From contig NZ_JANHDK010000001.1 of assembly GCF_024494725.1 (NCBI RefSeq), positions 62,001 to 126,000 of the forward strand: a DNA stretch of 64,000 nucleotides. The letters run 5' to 3'. Positions 42,468-51,576 of this stretch are shown piece after piece. How positions within the stretch are numbered: the first letter of the stretch is position 1; each line of letters starts with the position of its first letter. Source of the stretch: Haloplanus ruber (GTDB taxonomy: Archaea > Halobacteriota > Halobacteria > Halobacteriales > Haloferacaceae). A program made the position numbers and the translations under genes. A model generated the notes under the pieces. The model was not told where the DNA came from, ran no database searches, and saw only the letters and a list, made by a program, of their open reading frames with translations.

Positions 42468-42977
42468 ATGCCCGAAATCGAGATCACCCCGGAACAGGAG
42501 GAACGCCTCCGCGCCCTCCAGGAGGAGATTGCGCGCGACGTGGTCGGCAAGTACGGCCACGTCCGGCCCCGCGACGCCGTCGAGTATCTCCTCGACCGGT
42601 ACGAACACGACGAGGCGGCCGATCCCGGGACCGCGACGGCCGACGCGGGCGACGCCACGACCGACGCGGCCGACGCGGGCGACGCGGGAGAGCCGACCGA
42701 CGGCACCGAGGCGGCGACGGCACGGGTCGTCGACGACGGCGGTGACGACGAGAGGGGAGACGGTGACGACCAGGCCAGGGCGTCGAACGGCGACCCCGTG
42801 ACCGGCGGCGACGACGACATGTTAAACGAGATGATGAGTCTGCTTGACACCCACGACGACAAGTGGGACGAATCCGACGGCGACGAGCGATACGCGGTGG
42901 CGTTGCCCGACGGCACGACCGAGCAAGTGCGGACCAAAGACGACGTGAAGGCCCTCCTGTTCAAACACTACCGATGA
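42468..42977 (+). CDS. Acidic hypothetical protein with RHH-like start, first gene of the Dna2-like operon
   Basis: 169 residues. The N-terminal 45 residues (EIEITPEQEERLRALQEEIA, HVRPRDAVEYLLDRYEHDE) have the strand-helix-helix pattern of ribbon-helix-helix proteins. A low-complexity Ala/Asp/Gly linker follows (about 50-120). The end (MLNEMMSLLDTHDDKWDESD, YAVALPDGTTEQVRTKDDVK) is a small conserved-looking domain. Its stop overlaps the next ATG (ATGA), so the two genes are translationally coupled. Confidence 0.7.
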   Translation: MPEIEITPEQEERLRALQEEIARDVVGKYGHVRPRDAVEYLLDRYEHDEAADPGTATADAGDATTDAADAGDAGEPTDGTEAATARVVDDGGDDERGDGDDQARASNGDPVTGGDDDMLNEMMSLLDTHDDKWDESDGDERYAVALPDGTTEQVRTKDDVKALLFKHYR

Positions 42978-43639
42978 CCGGGCTTCTGGACCGCCTCCGC
43001 TCCTGGCTGGGGTCCGTTTTCGGCGCCGAAACGACCGACGGTGACGACGTGTCCGCGGACGTCGACGGCCAGGACGCGCGCGACTCGCCGACCGTCGTCC
43101 ATCGGGACGACCGCCCCCTAGAGACACCGTCGGACCTCGATCACTCGTCTCCCACGGAGTCGGCGCCTGTCCGGGGTGCGTCGACCTCCGGGGCCGAACA
43201 CGAGGCCCCGTCTGATCCCACCGACGACGAGGAAGCTGAGCGGGGCCGGGTGTCCATCCCCGACGCCGAGTCGGTGGCCGGCGGCGCCGCCGACACGCCG
43301 GCGGAGGGTGATCGGGCGAACAGTTCGGGTGCCGACCCAGAGATGGCGGACGACCGGGGTGACGCGGACGACGACGCGGCCGACGGGTTCGCCTGCGCGG
43401 TCTGCGGGACGGCAGTCGACGATCCGACCGAGGCATGTCCCCTGTGTGGCGCGACGGACGTGCGACCGGACGGGGAACGCGGCGACGGCCACCACGAGTC
43501 GCCAGGGGGGCGTACCGCCGTGTCTGCGGCGGACGACGAGGCGGTCGAACGCCTCGGCGACGTGCGGGACGCCGGCGACGAGGAGGAGCGAGACGGGGGC
43601 GACGACGCACCCGCTCCGGACGGTGACGAGACCGGTTGA
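42974..43639 (+). CDS. Acidic protein with C-terminal zinc ribbon
   Basis: 221 residues. An N-terminal amphipathic helix (MTGLLDRLRSWLGSVFGAE) could touch the membrane. A long disordered acidic region follows, then a zinc ribbon with CAVCG (about 140) and CPLCG (about 158), then another acidic tail. It is translationally coupled to the upstream gene and ends 39 bases before the Dna2-like gene. A scaffold or single-strand-binding helper for that enzyme is possible but is only inferred from position. Confidence 0.68.
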   Translation: MTGLLDRLRSWLGSVFGAETTDGDDVSADVDGQDARDSPTVVHRDDRPLETPSDLDHSSPTESAPVRGASTSGAEHEAPSDPTDDEEAERGRVSIPDAESVAGGAADTPAEGDRANSSGADPEMADDRGDADDDAADGFACAVCGTAVDDPTEACPLCGATDVRPDGERGDGHHESPGGRTAVSAADDEAVERLGDVRDAGDEEERDGGDDAPAPDGDETG

Positions 43640-43678
43640 CCCGCAGGCTTTTTCGCCGGCGACCGCCCACCCCCGGTC

Positions 43679-46351
43679 GTGAACCTCCGCGGGACGATCA
43701 TCGACGTCGGCGAGGTGCGAAGCGTCTCGACACAACACGGCGAGCGTGACCTAGTCGAGACGACGATCCGTCCCGAGCGTCTCGACGGGGAGAGAGCGCC
43801 GGACGACCGTGAGATCACGGTGACCCTGTGGGGGAAGTGGACCCACACCGCCGAGCACGCCGCCGCGGGGATGGACCTCCTCGTGACCAACCCCGAGGAG
43901 ACGGAGTTCCGGGGTGAGCGGGGCTACGCGACGACCAGCGACTCCTATGTCGTTCTCGAACCCGACTTCCTCGTGGACGTGACCGACGTGCGCTCGTGGG
44001 TACAGTGCCCGCGGATGTACTACCTGAACAAGCTCTCGGGGGTGCCCCTCGCCTACCCCGTCGTCAAGGGGACTATCGTCCACGAGGTGTTCGGCGACCT
44101 GTTGCGGGGGCGGGACCTCGACGCCGCTGTCGCCGACCGCGTCGAGGCCGCGGGCCTGGAACTCGGACTGCTCGGCCGCGAGGCCGCGGAGGTCCGTGAC
44201 GAGGTGCGCCGGAACGCCGCCGCCATCGAGGGGTGGCTGGCCCAGGGCACCCTCACCGAGGAAGACGAGTGGCGCTCGGAGTACACCCTCATTAGCCCCA
44301 CCTTCGGCATCAAGGGTCGCGCCGACGCCCTCCGGCGCGACAGTCCGGTCGAACTCAAGACGGGGAAAAACACCAAGCGCGACCCCCGCTTTCACGACAA
44401 GATCCAGGCGGCGACGTACGCCCTCTTGCTGGGTGAGTCTGGTGACCCTCCGAACACGGGGACACTCCTCTATACGAAGAACGCGGCGCTCGACCGGAGC
44501 GAGGCAAGCGGCGACCTCTCTCCGGCCAAGGAGTTCTCGGTCGGCCGCGGGCTGTTGGAGTTCGTCGTCCGCACGCGCAACGAGATTGCGGCCGCCGAGG
44601 CCGAGCGTCGCGTCCCCACGGGCTACGAGGCCGACGCCAAATGCGAGTGGTGTTTCGAGCAGGACACCTGCATGGTCGTCTCGGGGCGTCTCGACCAGGA
44701 GTCAAAGGCCGGGCAGGTCGGCACCGCCATCCCGGCGGAGGAACGCGAGTACTTCGAGGCGTTCTACCGCGCCATCGAGGACGAACGCCGCGCGGTCCAC
44801 GCCGAGTACCGGAAGCTGTGGGAACAGAGCGCAACGGAGCGGGCCGCGGCCGACCGTGCGTTGATCGACTTGGAGCCGCTCGGCCGTCGGCAACTCCCGG
44901 ACGGCGACTGGGAACTCCGGGCAGGGGTCCCCGACGGCGCCGTCTCGAAACTCCGCGAAGGCGATGTTGCCCTCGCCAGCGCGGGCGACCCAATCGGCGG
45001 TGACGCCGAACTCGGCCGCATCCAGGCGCTCGGCGACGAAGCGGTCGTCACCGTGGACGAACCGCTCGACCTGCGACGCCTCGACGTCTACCCCTCCGAG
45101 ATTTCGGTCTCCCGGCAGTTGACCGCGCTCCACGACGCGCTCCTGAAGGGAGATTCCGAGCGAAAGGACGTCCTCTTTGGTCGACGTGAGCCAACCTTCC
45201 GCGAGGTGACGGAGACGTTCGTCGACAACAACGACGCCCAGAATACGGCGGTTCGGCGGGCCGTCGGTGCCGACGACTTCGCGCTCGTCCACGGTCCGCC
45301 GGGGACGGGCAAGACCTACACCATCGCTCACGTCGTCCGGGCACTGGTCGAACGCGGCGAGCGTGTCCTCCTCTCGGCGTTTACGAACCGTGCCGTCGAC
45401 AACGCACTCGACGCCCTCCGTGACCAAGGATTCGCGGACATCGCCCGCGTCGGCACGGCCACGGGCGTCCGCGAGGACATGCGCGACGTACGCCTAGAGC
45501 GGCGGGGCGAGCCAAACGACCGGGCGGCCGCGCTCCGGTCGTCGCCCGTCGTTGCCGCCACCACCGCCACCTGTGGCTCTCGGGTGCTTCGCGAGGAGTC
45601 GTTCGACGTCGCCGTCGTCGACGAGGCGTCGCAGTTGACCGAGCCGGGAACGCTCGCGGCGATCAATCTTGTGGACCGGTTCATCCTCGTGGGCGATCAC
45701 CAGCAACTCCCGCCGGTGGTCCAGTCCGGCGACGAGCGTCTCGCGACCTCGCTGTTCGAGCGCCTCCACGACGCCCATCCCGAGGCTGCGACCATGCTCG
45801 ACAGGCAGTACCGCATGAGCCAGCGCATCCAGGCCTTTGCCTCCGCGGAGTTCTACGATGGCGCGCTCCGCCCTGCAACCCCCGAGGTGGCGGGCGGGAC
45901 GCTCGACGACTTGCCTGGCGTCGACGGCGAGCGCCTCGATCCCGAACTCCGACAGGGGGTCCGCTTCGTCGACCCCGACGGGCGCCGCGAGGGGAACGCC
46001 AACCCGGCCGAGGCCGACCGGGTGGCCGCTGTCGTCGCGTCCTTCCTCGACGCTGGTGTCGACCCCGACGACGTGGTGGTGATCGCCCCCTTCCGCGCGC
46101 AGGTGGCCGAAATCAACCGCCGGGTGGACGTGGCCGTCGACACTGTCGACCGCTTCCAGGGGTCGAGCGCCGAGGTGGTCGTCGTCTCTTTTGTCGCCAC
46201 CGACGATCTAGATGGGCCGATCTTCGAGGACACCCGCCGGGTGAACGTCGCGCTCACGCGAGCGAAGAAGGCGCTCGTCCTCGTCGGAGACGCCGCGGCG
46301 CTGGAATCGGAGCCGTTCTACGCCCGGATGCTGGACTGGGCGCGACGGTGA
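43679..46351 (+). CDS. Dna2-like nuclease-helicase
   Basis: 890 residues. The N-terminal half is a RecB/Cas4-type nuclease: Cys110 (SWVQCPRMYYLNKLSG) with Cys322, Cys325 and Cys331 (CEWCFEQDTC) form the expected Fe-S cluster, and GRADALRRDSPVELKTGKN holds the D...ExK active site. The C-terminal half is an SF1B helicase: Walker A GPPGTGKT (about 539), DEASQLTEPG, GDHQQLPPVV, DRQYRMSQRI, VDRFQGSSAEVV and NVALTRAKKAL. It combines both activities, like eukaryotic Dna2, and should act in flap or end processing in replication and repair. It starts with GTG at 43679. Confidence 0.92.
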   Translation: MNLRGTIIDVGEVRSVSTQHGERDLVETTIRPERLDGERAPDDREITVTLWGKWTHTAEHAAAGMDLLVTNPEETEFRGERGYATTSDSYVVLEPDFLVDVTDVRSWVQCPRMYYLNKLSGVPLAYPVVKGTIVHEVFGDLLRGRDLDAAVADRVEAAGLELGLLGREAAEVRDEVRRNAAAIEGWLAQGTLTEEDEWRSEYTLISPTFGIKGRADALRRDSPVELKTGKNTKRDPRFHDKIQAATYALLLGESGDPPNTGTLLYTKNAALDRSEASGDLSPAKEFSVGRGLLEFVVRTRNEIAAAEAERRVPTGYEADAKCEWCFEQDTCMVVSGRLDQESKAGQVGTAIPAEEREYFEAFYRAIEDERRAVHAEYRKLWEQSATERAAADRALIDLEPLGRRQLPDGDWELRAGVPDGAVSKLREGDVALASAGDPIGGDAELGRIQALGDEAVVTVDEPLDLRRLDVYPSEISVSRQLTALHDALLKGDSERKDVLFGRREPTFREVTETFVDNNDAQNTAVRRAVGADDFALVHGPPGTGKTYTIAHVVRALVERGERVLLSAFTNRAVDNALDALRDQGFADIARVGTATGVREDMRDVRLERRGEPNDRAAALRSSPVVAATTATCGSRVLREESFDVAVVDEASQLTEPGTLAAINLVDRFILVGDHQQLPPVVQSGDERLATSLFERLHDAHPEAATMLDRQYRMSQRIQAFASAEFYDGALRPATPEVAGGTLDDLPGVDGERLDPELRQGVRFVDPDGRREGNANPAEADRVAAVVASFLDAGVDPDDVVVIAPFRAQVAEINRRVDVAVDTVDRFQGSSAEVVVVSFVATDDLDGPIFEDTRRVNVALTRAKKALVLVGDAAALESEPFYARMLDWARR

Positions 46352-46378
46352 CGGCCAGTCGGCTGGTCTCTCGCCTGC

Positions 46379-48193
46379 CTACGCCACGTCGACGCCCGTG
46401 ATTTCGAAGCGCGCACCGCCGGCCGCACTCTCGGTCACGCGGACGGCCCAGCCGTGTTCCTCGGCGATTCGCTCGACGATGTGCAGTCCGAGTCCCGTTC
46501 CGTCGGAATCGGTCGAATACCCGCTGTCGAACACCTGCTCGCGGTCGTCGGCGTCGATTCCCGGGCCGTCGTCGGCGACGTAGAAGCCGTCGTCGACCGG
46601 TCCAACGGTGATCGTGACGCTCTCGTCCTGTTCCGGGGTGTCGCCCTCGGCCACCGGCCGGCCATCGGCGGAGCGATGCTCCACGCTGTCGTCGGACTCC
46701 GTCCGACTGCTCGTCGAACCATGTTCGACGCTGTCACCGGACTCTGTCCGGTTGTCCGTGGAACTGTGCTCCACGCTGTTGCGAAACAGGTTCTCAAGTA
46801 GTTGCTGGAGACGGCCCCGCTCGGCGACGACCACCGGCACCGTCTCGACTGTCAGCGTCGCACCCGGCGTTTCGACGTTCTGCCAGCAGTCCCGGGCGAC
46901 GTCGGCTAAGTCGACCGCGTCCATCTCGTCGATGGAGCGCCCGCTCCGTGCCAGCGTCAAGAGGTCCTCGATCAGCGTGTCCATCCGGTCGTGTGCTTGC
47001 ATCACCTCGTCGAGGTGGTCGCTGTCACACTCCTGACTGGCCAGTTCTGCGTGTCCGACCGCGACGTTCAGCGGGTTTCTGAGGTCGTGCGAGACGACGC
47101 TCACGAACTCGTCGAGGCGTTCGTTCTGTCGTTCGAGTTGCCGTTCGCGCTTCTTGCGTTCGGTGATGTCCTCGATGACGACTGTCCGTCCCAGTCGGAC
47201 CTCGTGGCCGCCGAGGCGGGCCGGGCGGGACCGAGTGTGGTACACCGGCGACTGCTTGACTCGGACGTGGCGCCGGCCCCCGTCGGTCCGAAGCGTGATC
47301 TCTCGCTCGCTCTCGCCGGAATCGAGGGCGTCGAGAAGCGGCGGATAGCTGGCGAGCGCCGCTGTGACGGGGGTGCCGACCACGTCGGTGTCGACATCCA
47401 GGCGGTCGCGTGCCCGCACGTTGGCGTCGACGATCCGGTCGTCCGTGTCCAGCGCGAGGACGGGATCGGTCATGCTGTCGACGAGCGTCTTCCGTGCGAT
47501 CTGTCCCGTCTCGAGCAGGTCGACGCGGAACACGCCCCAGAGCGTGACGAAACACCAGCCGACGACCCCGACGGTCGCGAGGTTGAACGCCGGGTGGATC
47601 GGAGCCAGCGACTCCCAGAGGAAGAATCCGATGCCGATCAGAAAGCCCACGACCGTGGCCACAATCTGCTCCCGATAGATCCCGCTTGCGTTCGCTAGTT
47701 CGACGATCAACAGCGTGACGCTGGCGAGGATGATCACCAGCGAGACGAGCGTATGGATCCAGAAGAGCGGGCCGTAGGTGGCGGTGAACACCCCCGCGGC
47801 CGTCAACTCCGGTGGCCCTCGAAACAGGTGGTGTGCCGGGTTGGTCAGCGACCCGACCAGAATCGCCAGTACGACGCCGGCGAGCGGCCCCGTGACCGCC
47901 GGCCGCAGGTACCGCTCGTGGCGGGTGAACTCGGCGGCCAGGTAGAACGATTCGACGGCGAGGGCGGCCGTCAGCGGGAGTTGCAGGCCTGTGACTAACT
48001 CCCACAACAACGGACCGCCGACGGTCGACTCGGCGACGCTCGTCGCCGCGTACGCGACACCCGTGACCGCCATCGCCAGCAGAGGCGTCCCGCCCGGCCT
48101 GTCGCGGTGGGTCCAGGCCACGGACGCGACGACTGCCGCCGTCGCTCCGACGACGAACTCTACCAGTACAAAGAGTGTGATCGACAGCTCCAT
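46379..48193 (-). CDS. 7TM-PAS sensor histidine kinase with internal tandem repeat
   Basis: 604 residues. The first 215 residues form seven hydrophobic helices (histidine-kinase N-terminal 7TM type). A PAS domain follows (about 230-340, LALDTDDRIVDANVRARDRL), then HisKA with EFVSVVSHDLRNPLNVAVGH (His369), then HATPase_c. The N box LENLFRNSVEH runs into three copies of a 15-residue unit (SVEHSSTDNRTESGD, SVEHGSTSSRTESDD, SVEHRSADGRP...) before VTITVG, so the ATP lid region is expanded. G boxes DDGPGIDADDREQVF and GTGLGLHIVERIAEEHGW are intact. No response regulator is adjacent. Confidence 0.9.
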   Translation of the reverse strand: MELSITLFVLVEFVVGATAAVVASVAWTHRDRPGGTPLLAMAVTGVAYAATSVAESTVGGPLLWELVTGLQLPLTAALAVESFYLAAEFTRHERYLRPAVTGPLAGVVLAILVGSLTNPAHHLFRGPPELTAAGVFTATYGPLFWIHTLVSLVIILASVTLLIVELANASGIYREQIVATVVGFLIGIGFFLWESLAPIHPAFNLATVGVVGWCFVTLWGVFRVDLLETGQIARKTLVDSMTDPVLALDTDDRIVDANVRARDRLDVDTDVVGTPVTAALASYPPLLDALDSGESEREITLRTDGGRRHVRVKQSPVYHTRSRPARLGGHEVRLGRTVVIEDITERKKRERQLERQNERLDEFVSVVSHDLRNPLNVAVGHAELASQECDSDHLDEVMQAHDRMDTLIEDLLTLARSGRSIDEMDAVDLADVARDCWQNVETPGATLTVETVPVVVAERGRLQQLLENLFRNSVEHSSTDNRTESGDSVEHGSTSSRTESDDSVEHRSADGRPVAEGDTPEQDESVTITVGPVDDGFYVADDGPGIDADDREQVFDSGYSTDSDGTGLGLHIVERIAEEHGWAVRVTESAAGGARFEITGVDVA

Positions 48194-48388
48194 CGGTCTA
48201 CGTGATGGTTCGCGCCGATCCTACCATGTCGGAAAATGTTCTACCTTTGACATTGTGGCCCCCCAGCCGCCTTCGCCGATAACCGCGTTACCGTTCCGGT
48301 CAAAAATTCTGTCTCCTCCGACAAATGTCCGTTGGTCGACCGCTCGACACCGAGTCAAACCGGGGAACGGCCGCGCCGGCCCGGCGGC

Positions 48389-51145
48389 TTACCGGTCGGA
48401 GCCTGTCTCCCGAGAGCCGTCTCCGTCGAACGGGTCGACGTCGTGTCGCTCGGCTCTCTCTCCGAGTTCGTCCAGCACCCGTTCGTGGAAGTTCCGGATC
48501 GCCGCGTCCTCGTCCTCGGCGAGGACGGTGTCGGTGGCCGCGAGCGTCGCCAGGCCGAACGCCCGCGGTGTCGGTGTCTCGACCGTCCGCTCGCTGATCT
48601 CCACCTCCCCCGCCTGGATTCCCGCGAGCACCCGTTCGATGCCCTCGACGTGGAGTTTATCCTCCAACAGTTCTCGGTCGGTCTCTTCGATCACAGCGAA
48701 CTCGTCCAGGTCGTCGGCCAACGAGAGGAGCGTCTCGCTTTCGACCTGTTGGCGCGCCGCCGACTTCTCGGTCCCCTTGTACCGTTTCAGGATCATCAAC
48801 GAGCGCGTCGCGTCGATCCGGAAGTACCGCTTGCGGAGGTCGGTCCCTCGGAGGGCCGCCCGGAGGTCGTCCCGCACGTCGTCGGGGTCGAGACCCCGGA
48901 GGAGGCCAGCGACGTCAAGTCGGCGGTTCAGCGGCATCGAGAGGACGAACCCGTTGTCGGCGACGGCGACGGTGACGTTCGCCGTCGCCTCGCTGGCACA
49001 CTTCGCAGCGAGGAGCCGCGAGAGGCCGTCGTTGCACCGCCGCCCGTGGACGGAGTGGACGTAGTATCGACGGCGGTACGCCTCTCGGTCGCGCACCTCC
49101 TCGATGGCGATGCGGGTCGGCGTCGAGACACTTTCCGGTCCGGCGAAGGCGACCTGCTGGTTGTAGAGGCGAGTCAGCGCCCGCACCGCCCGCTCCGAGA
49201 GGACGTCGCTCCGGAGCCAGTCTCGGGCTGCCGGCGGACCGCCACTGTCCAGGCGGGCCAGCAGGTCCCGCTGGAAGGCGAGAATCTCGCGCGCGAGGTC
49301 CGCCGAGAGCGGCAGGCGTTCGGAGTACCACGAGGGCACCGTCGGGCGGGCGGCGGTGCGGTCGACGTACACCTTCGAGCCACGGCGGTACTGAAACTCG
49401 AAGCGCTCGCCCCCGATGACGAACACGTCGCCCGGATCGAGCGTGTCGAGGTAGTCCTCGTCGAGTTGGCCCACCCACTCGTCGCCGCCGCGGACGAACA
49501 CGTCACAGGCGAAGGAGTCGGGGATAGTGCCGACGTTCGTCAGGTAGATCATCCGTGCGAGGCGGCCGCGCTTGCCGATGAGGGGTTCGCCCACGTCGAA
49601 GTCCGAGTGGTGGTGTTCGCCCTCTGGCGGGTCGTTCCGATCCCGCCAGATCTTCGCGTAGACGTTGCGCTCCGCCAACCCCTCGTAGTCGGCAGTGAGG
49701 TACCGAAAGAGCGTCTCGAAGTCGTCGTCGTCGAAGGTTCGGTAGGGGTAGGCCCGGCGGAGGGTCGCCCGCACCTCGCGCTCGGGGCGGACCCCGTTGA
49801 TCGCCATCCCGTAGACGTGTTGGGCGGCAACGTCGAAGGCGTTCTCGGGGACGAACACGCGGTCGACGAAGCCCGCGTCGGCCTTGCGCCCCATCACGGC
49901 ACACTCGACCAGGTCGTCGCGGTCCAGTGCGACCACGCGCCCCTCGACCACTTGACCGACTTGGTGGCCCGCCCGGCCTACCCGCTGGAGGAGCGCCGCG
50001 ACGGACTTCGGGGAGCCGACCTGCACGACCAGGTCGACGTGAGGCATATCGATGCCGAGTTCGAGGCTGGTAGAGGTCGTCACCACGTCCAGGTCGCCGC
50101 GTTTGAGTGCCGCCTCCACCGCGGCCCGGCGCTCGGCCGAGAGACTCCCGTGGTGGCAGGCGGAGCGCTCGTCGTCGTAGTCGTAGCGCTCCCGGAGCGC
50201 CTGCAGGACCCGTTCGGCCCCCGACCGGGTGTTCGTAAACACCAGCGTGTTGGTGTGTGAGTCGATCAGGTCGTGCAACTGGTCGTAGAAGCGATCACGG
50301 ACGACGTCACCGGGCGTGGCGACTAGGTCGTCGACCGGGCAGTCGACCTGGAGATCGAATTCGCGGGCGAAGCGGGCGTCGACCACCTCACAGTCGCGTG
50401 GCTCGCCCCCCTCTCTGCCAACGAGAAAGTCCGCGACGGTATCGAGCGGTTCGACCGTCGCCGAACAGCCGATCCGGGTGGGGGAGCCGTCGGTGAGGTC
50501 TGCCAGTCGCTCTAGCGACACCGAGAGGTGCGTCCCCCGCTTGTTCGCCGCGAGCGCGTGAATCTCGTCGACCACGACGTACTCGACGGTCCGCAACTTC
50601 TCCCGGAACTTCGGTGAGTTGAGCAGGATTGCGAGCGTCTCGGGGGTGGTGTTGAGGACGTGTGGCGTCTCGTCCAGCATCCGCCGACGGGCGGCGTCGT
50701 CGGTGTCGCCGTGGCGGGTGGCCTGTCGCACCTCCGTCGACTCGCCCCGCGCTTCCAGTCGCTCTCGGATCCCGTCGAGCGGGTCTGCCAGATTCCGCTG
50801 GACGTCGTTGGCGAGGGCTTTCAGCGGCGAGACATAGAGGCAGTACACCGCGTTCTCCAGACCACCCGCTCGTTCCCGGCGAAACAGTTCGTTGATGATT
50901 GCGATGAAGGAAGCGAGCGTCTTCCCGCTGCCCGTCGGGGCACAGACGAGCGCGTTGTCCCCCTCGTGGACGAGCGGGATGGCACCCCGCTGTGGCGGTG
51001 TGAAGAAGCCGCCGTTCTCGGACACGTACGCGCCGAACCGGTCGATCCACCAGTCACGGACGGCGGGGTCGAGCAGTTCGAGGACGTCGACGTCGTCCGC
51101 CGCCGCGGCCAGTCGCTCGGGGACCTCCGCCTCGGGCCGATCCAT
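48389..51145 (-). CDS. Lhr-type DEAD/DEAH-box helicase
   Basis: 918 residues, SF2. Core motifs: FTPPQRGAIPLVHEGDNALV (Q-motif region), CAPTGSGKTLASF (Walker A), LYVSPLKALANDVQRNL (Ia), VVDEIHALAANKRGTHLSVS (II), IGCSATVEPLDTVADFLVG (III), LVFTNTRSGAERVL (IV) and LLQRVGRAGHQVGQV (VI). A winged helix and the Lhr core domain follow, ending with DELGERAERHDVDPFDGDG. Lhr-core proteins translocate 3'-5' on DNA and unwind forks or RNA-DNA hybrids in repair. The ATG at 51145 is used; the upstream in-frame extension overlaps the divergent gene. Confidence 0.92.
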   Translation of the reverse strand: MDRPEAEVPERLAAAADDVDVLELLDPAVRDWWIDRFGAYVSENGGFFTPPQRGAIPLVHEGDNALVCAPTGSGKTLASFIAIINELFRRERAGGLENAVYCLYVSPLKALANDVQRNLADPLDGIRERLEARGESTEVRQATRHGDTDDAARRRMLDETPHVLNTTPETLAILLNSPKFREKLRTVEYVVVDEIHALAANKRGTHLSVSLERLADLTDGSPTRIGCSATVEPLDTVADFLVGREGGEPRDCEVVDARFAREFDLQVDCPVDDLVATPGDVVRDRFYDQLHDLIDSHTNTLVFTNTRSGAERVLQALRERYDYDDERSACHHGSLSAERRAAVEAALKRGDLDVVTTSTSLELGIDMPHVDLVVQVGSPKSVAALLQRVGRAGHQVGQVVEGRVVALDRDDLVECAVMGRKADAGFVDRVFVPENAFDVAAQHVYGMAINGVRPEREVRATLRRAYPYRTFDDDDFETLFRYLTADYEGLAERNVYAKIWRDRNDPPEGEHHHSDFDVGEPLIGKRGRLARMIYLTNVGTIPDSFACDVFVRGGDEWVGQLDEDYLDTLDPGDVFVIGGERFEFQYRRGSKVYVDRTAARPTVPSWYSERLPLSADLAREILAFQRDLLARLDSGGPPAARDWLRSDVLSERAVRALTRLYNQQVAFAGPESVSTPTRIAIEEVRDREAYRRRYYVHSVHGRRCNDGLSRLLAAKCASEATANVTVAVADNGFVLSMPLNRRLDVAGLLRGLDPDDVRDDLRAALRGTDLRKRYFRIDATRSLMILKRYKGTEKSAARQQVESETLLSLADDLDEFAVIEETDRELLEDKLHVEGIERVLAGIQAGEVEISERTVETPTPRAFGLATLAATDTVLAEDEDAAIRNFHERVLDELGERAERHDVDPFDGDGSRETGSDR

Positions 51146-51224
51146 CGGTACTACGTTGGCGCGGACGACCAAGTGGGTTGTGTCCGACCCGATCATATAA
51201 GTCTCGGCTGACGCTACGGTCGGT

Positions 51225-51533
51225 ATGGGAACGAAGAAATTCACCCTCCTCGAACTCAACTTCGGCGACGGCACGGTGCAGATTGGCCCGGCGACACTCG
51301 GCAGGTCGTCGGACGACGACGCCCCGACCGACGACGACCCGACCGACGACGACCCGACCGACGACGCGGACGAAGACGACGCCGATGGCTGTGGCTGTCC
51401 CGGGCGCACACTCGGGAAACTCCTCCTCGCCCTCGGCGCCCTCGCGCTACTCGCTGTCGCCGTCTCGAAACTTCTCGGGAGTGACGACGACCTCGACGAA
51501 CTCGAGGACCTCGCCGACCTGGACGCGGAGTGA
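51225..51533 (+). CDS. Small acidic protein with one membrane helix and a Asp-Pro-Thr repeat
   Basis: 102 residues. The N-terminal FTLLELNFGDGTVQIGPATL is beta-like. A repeated acidic stretch follows (three near copies of DDDPT, encoded by a roughly 15-base tandem repeat at about 51318-51361), then CGCPGRTLGKLLLALGALAL, a single membrane helix, and an acidic tail. Function is unknown. A TATA box catataag (51193-51200) lies about 27 bases before the ATG, so it has its own leaderless transcript. Confidence 0.75.
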   Translation: MGTKKFTLLELNFGDGTVQIGPATLGRSSDDDAPTDDDPTDDDPTDDADEDDADGCGCPGRTLGKLLLALGALALLAVAVSKLLGSDDDLDELEDLADLDAE

Positions 51534-51576
51534 GTATCCGGACCCCTTAACCGACGCCCGATCCGTAGGGGTTCGT

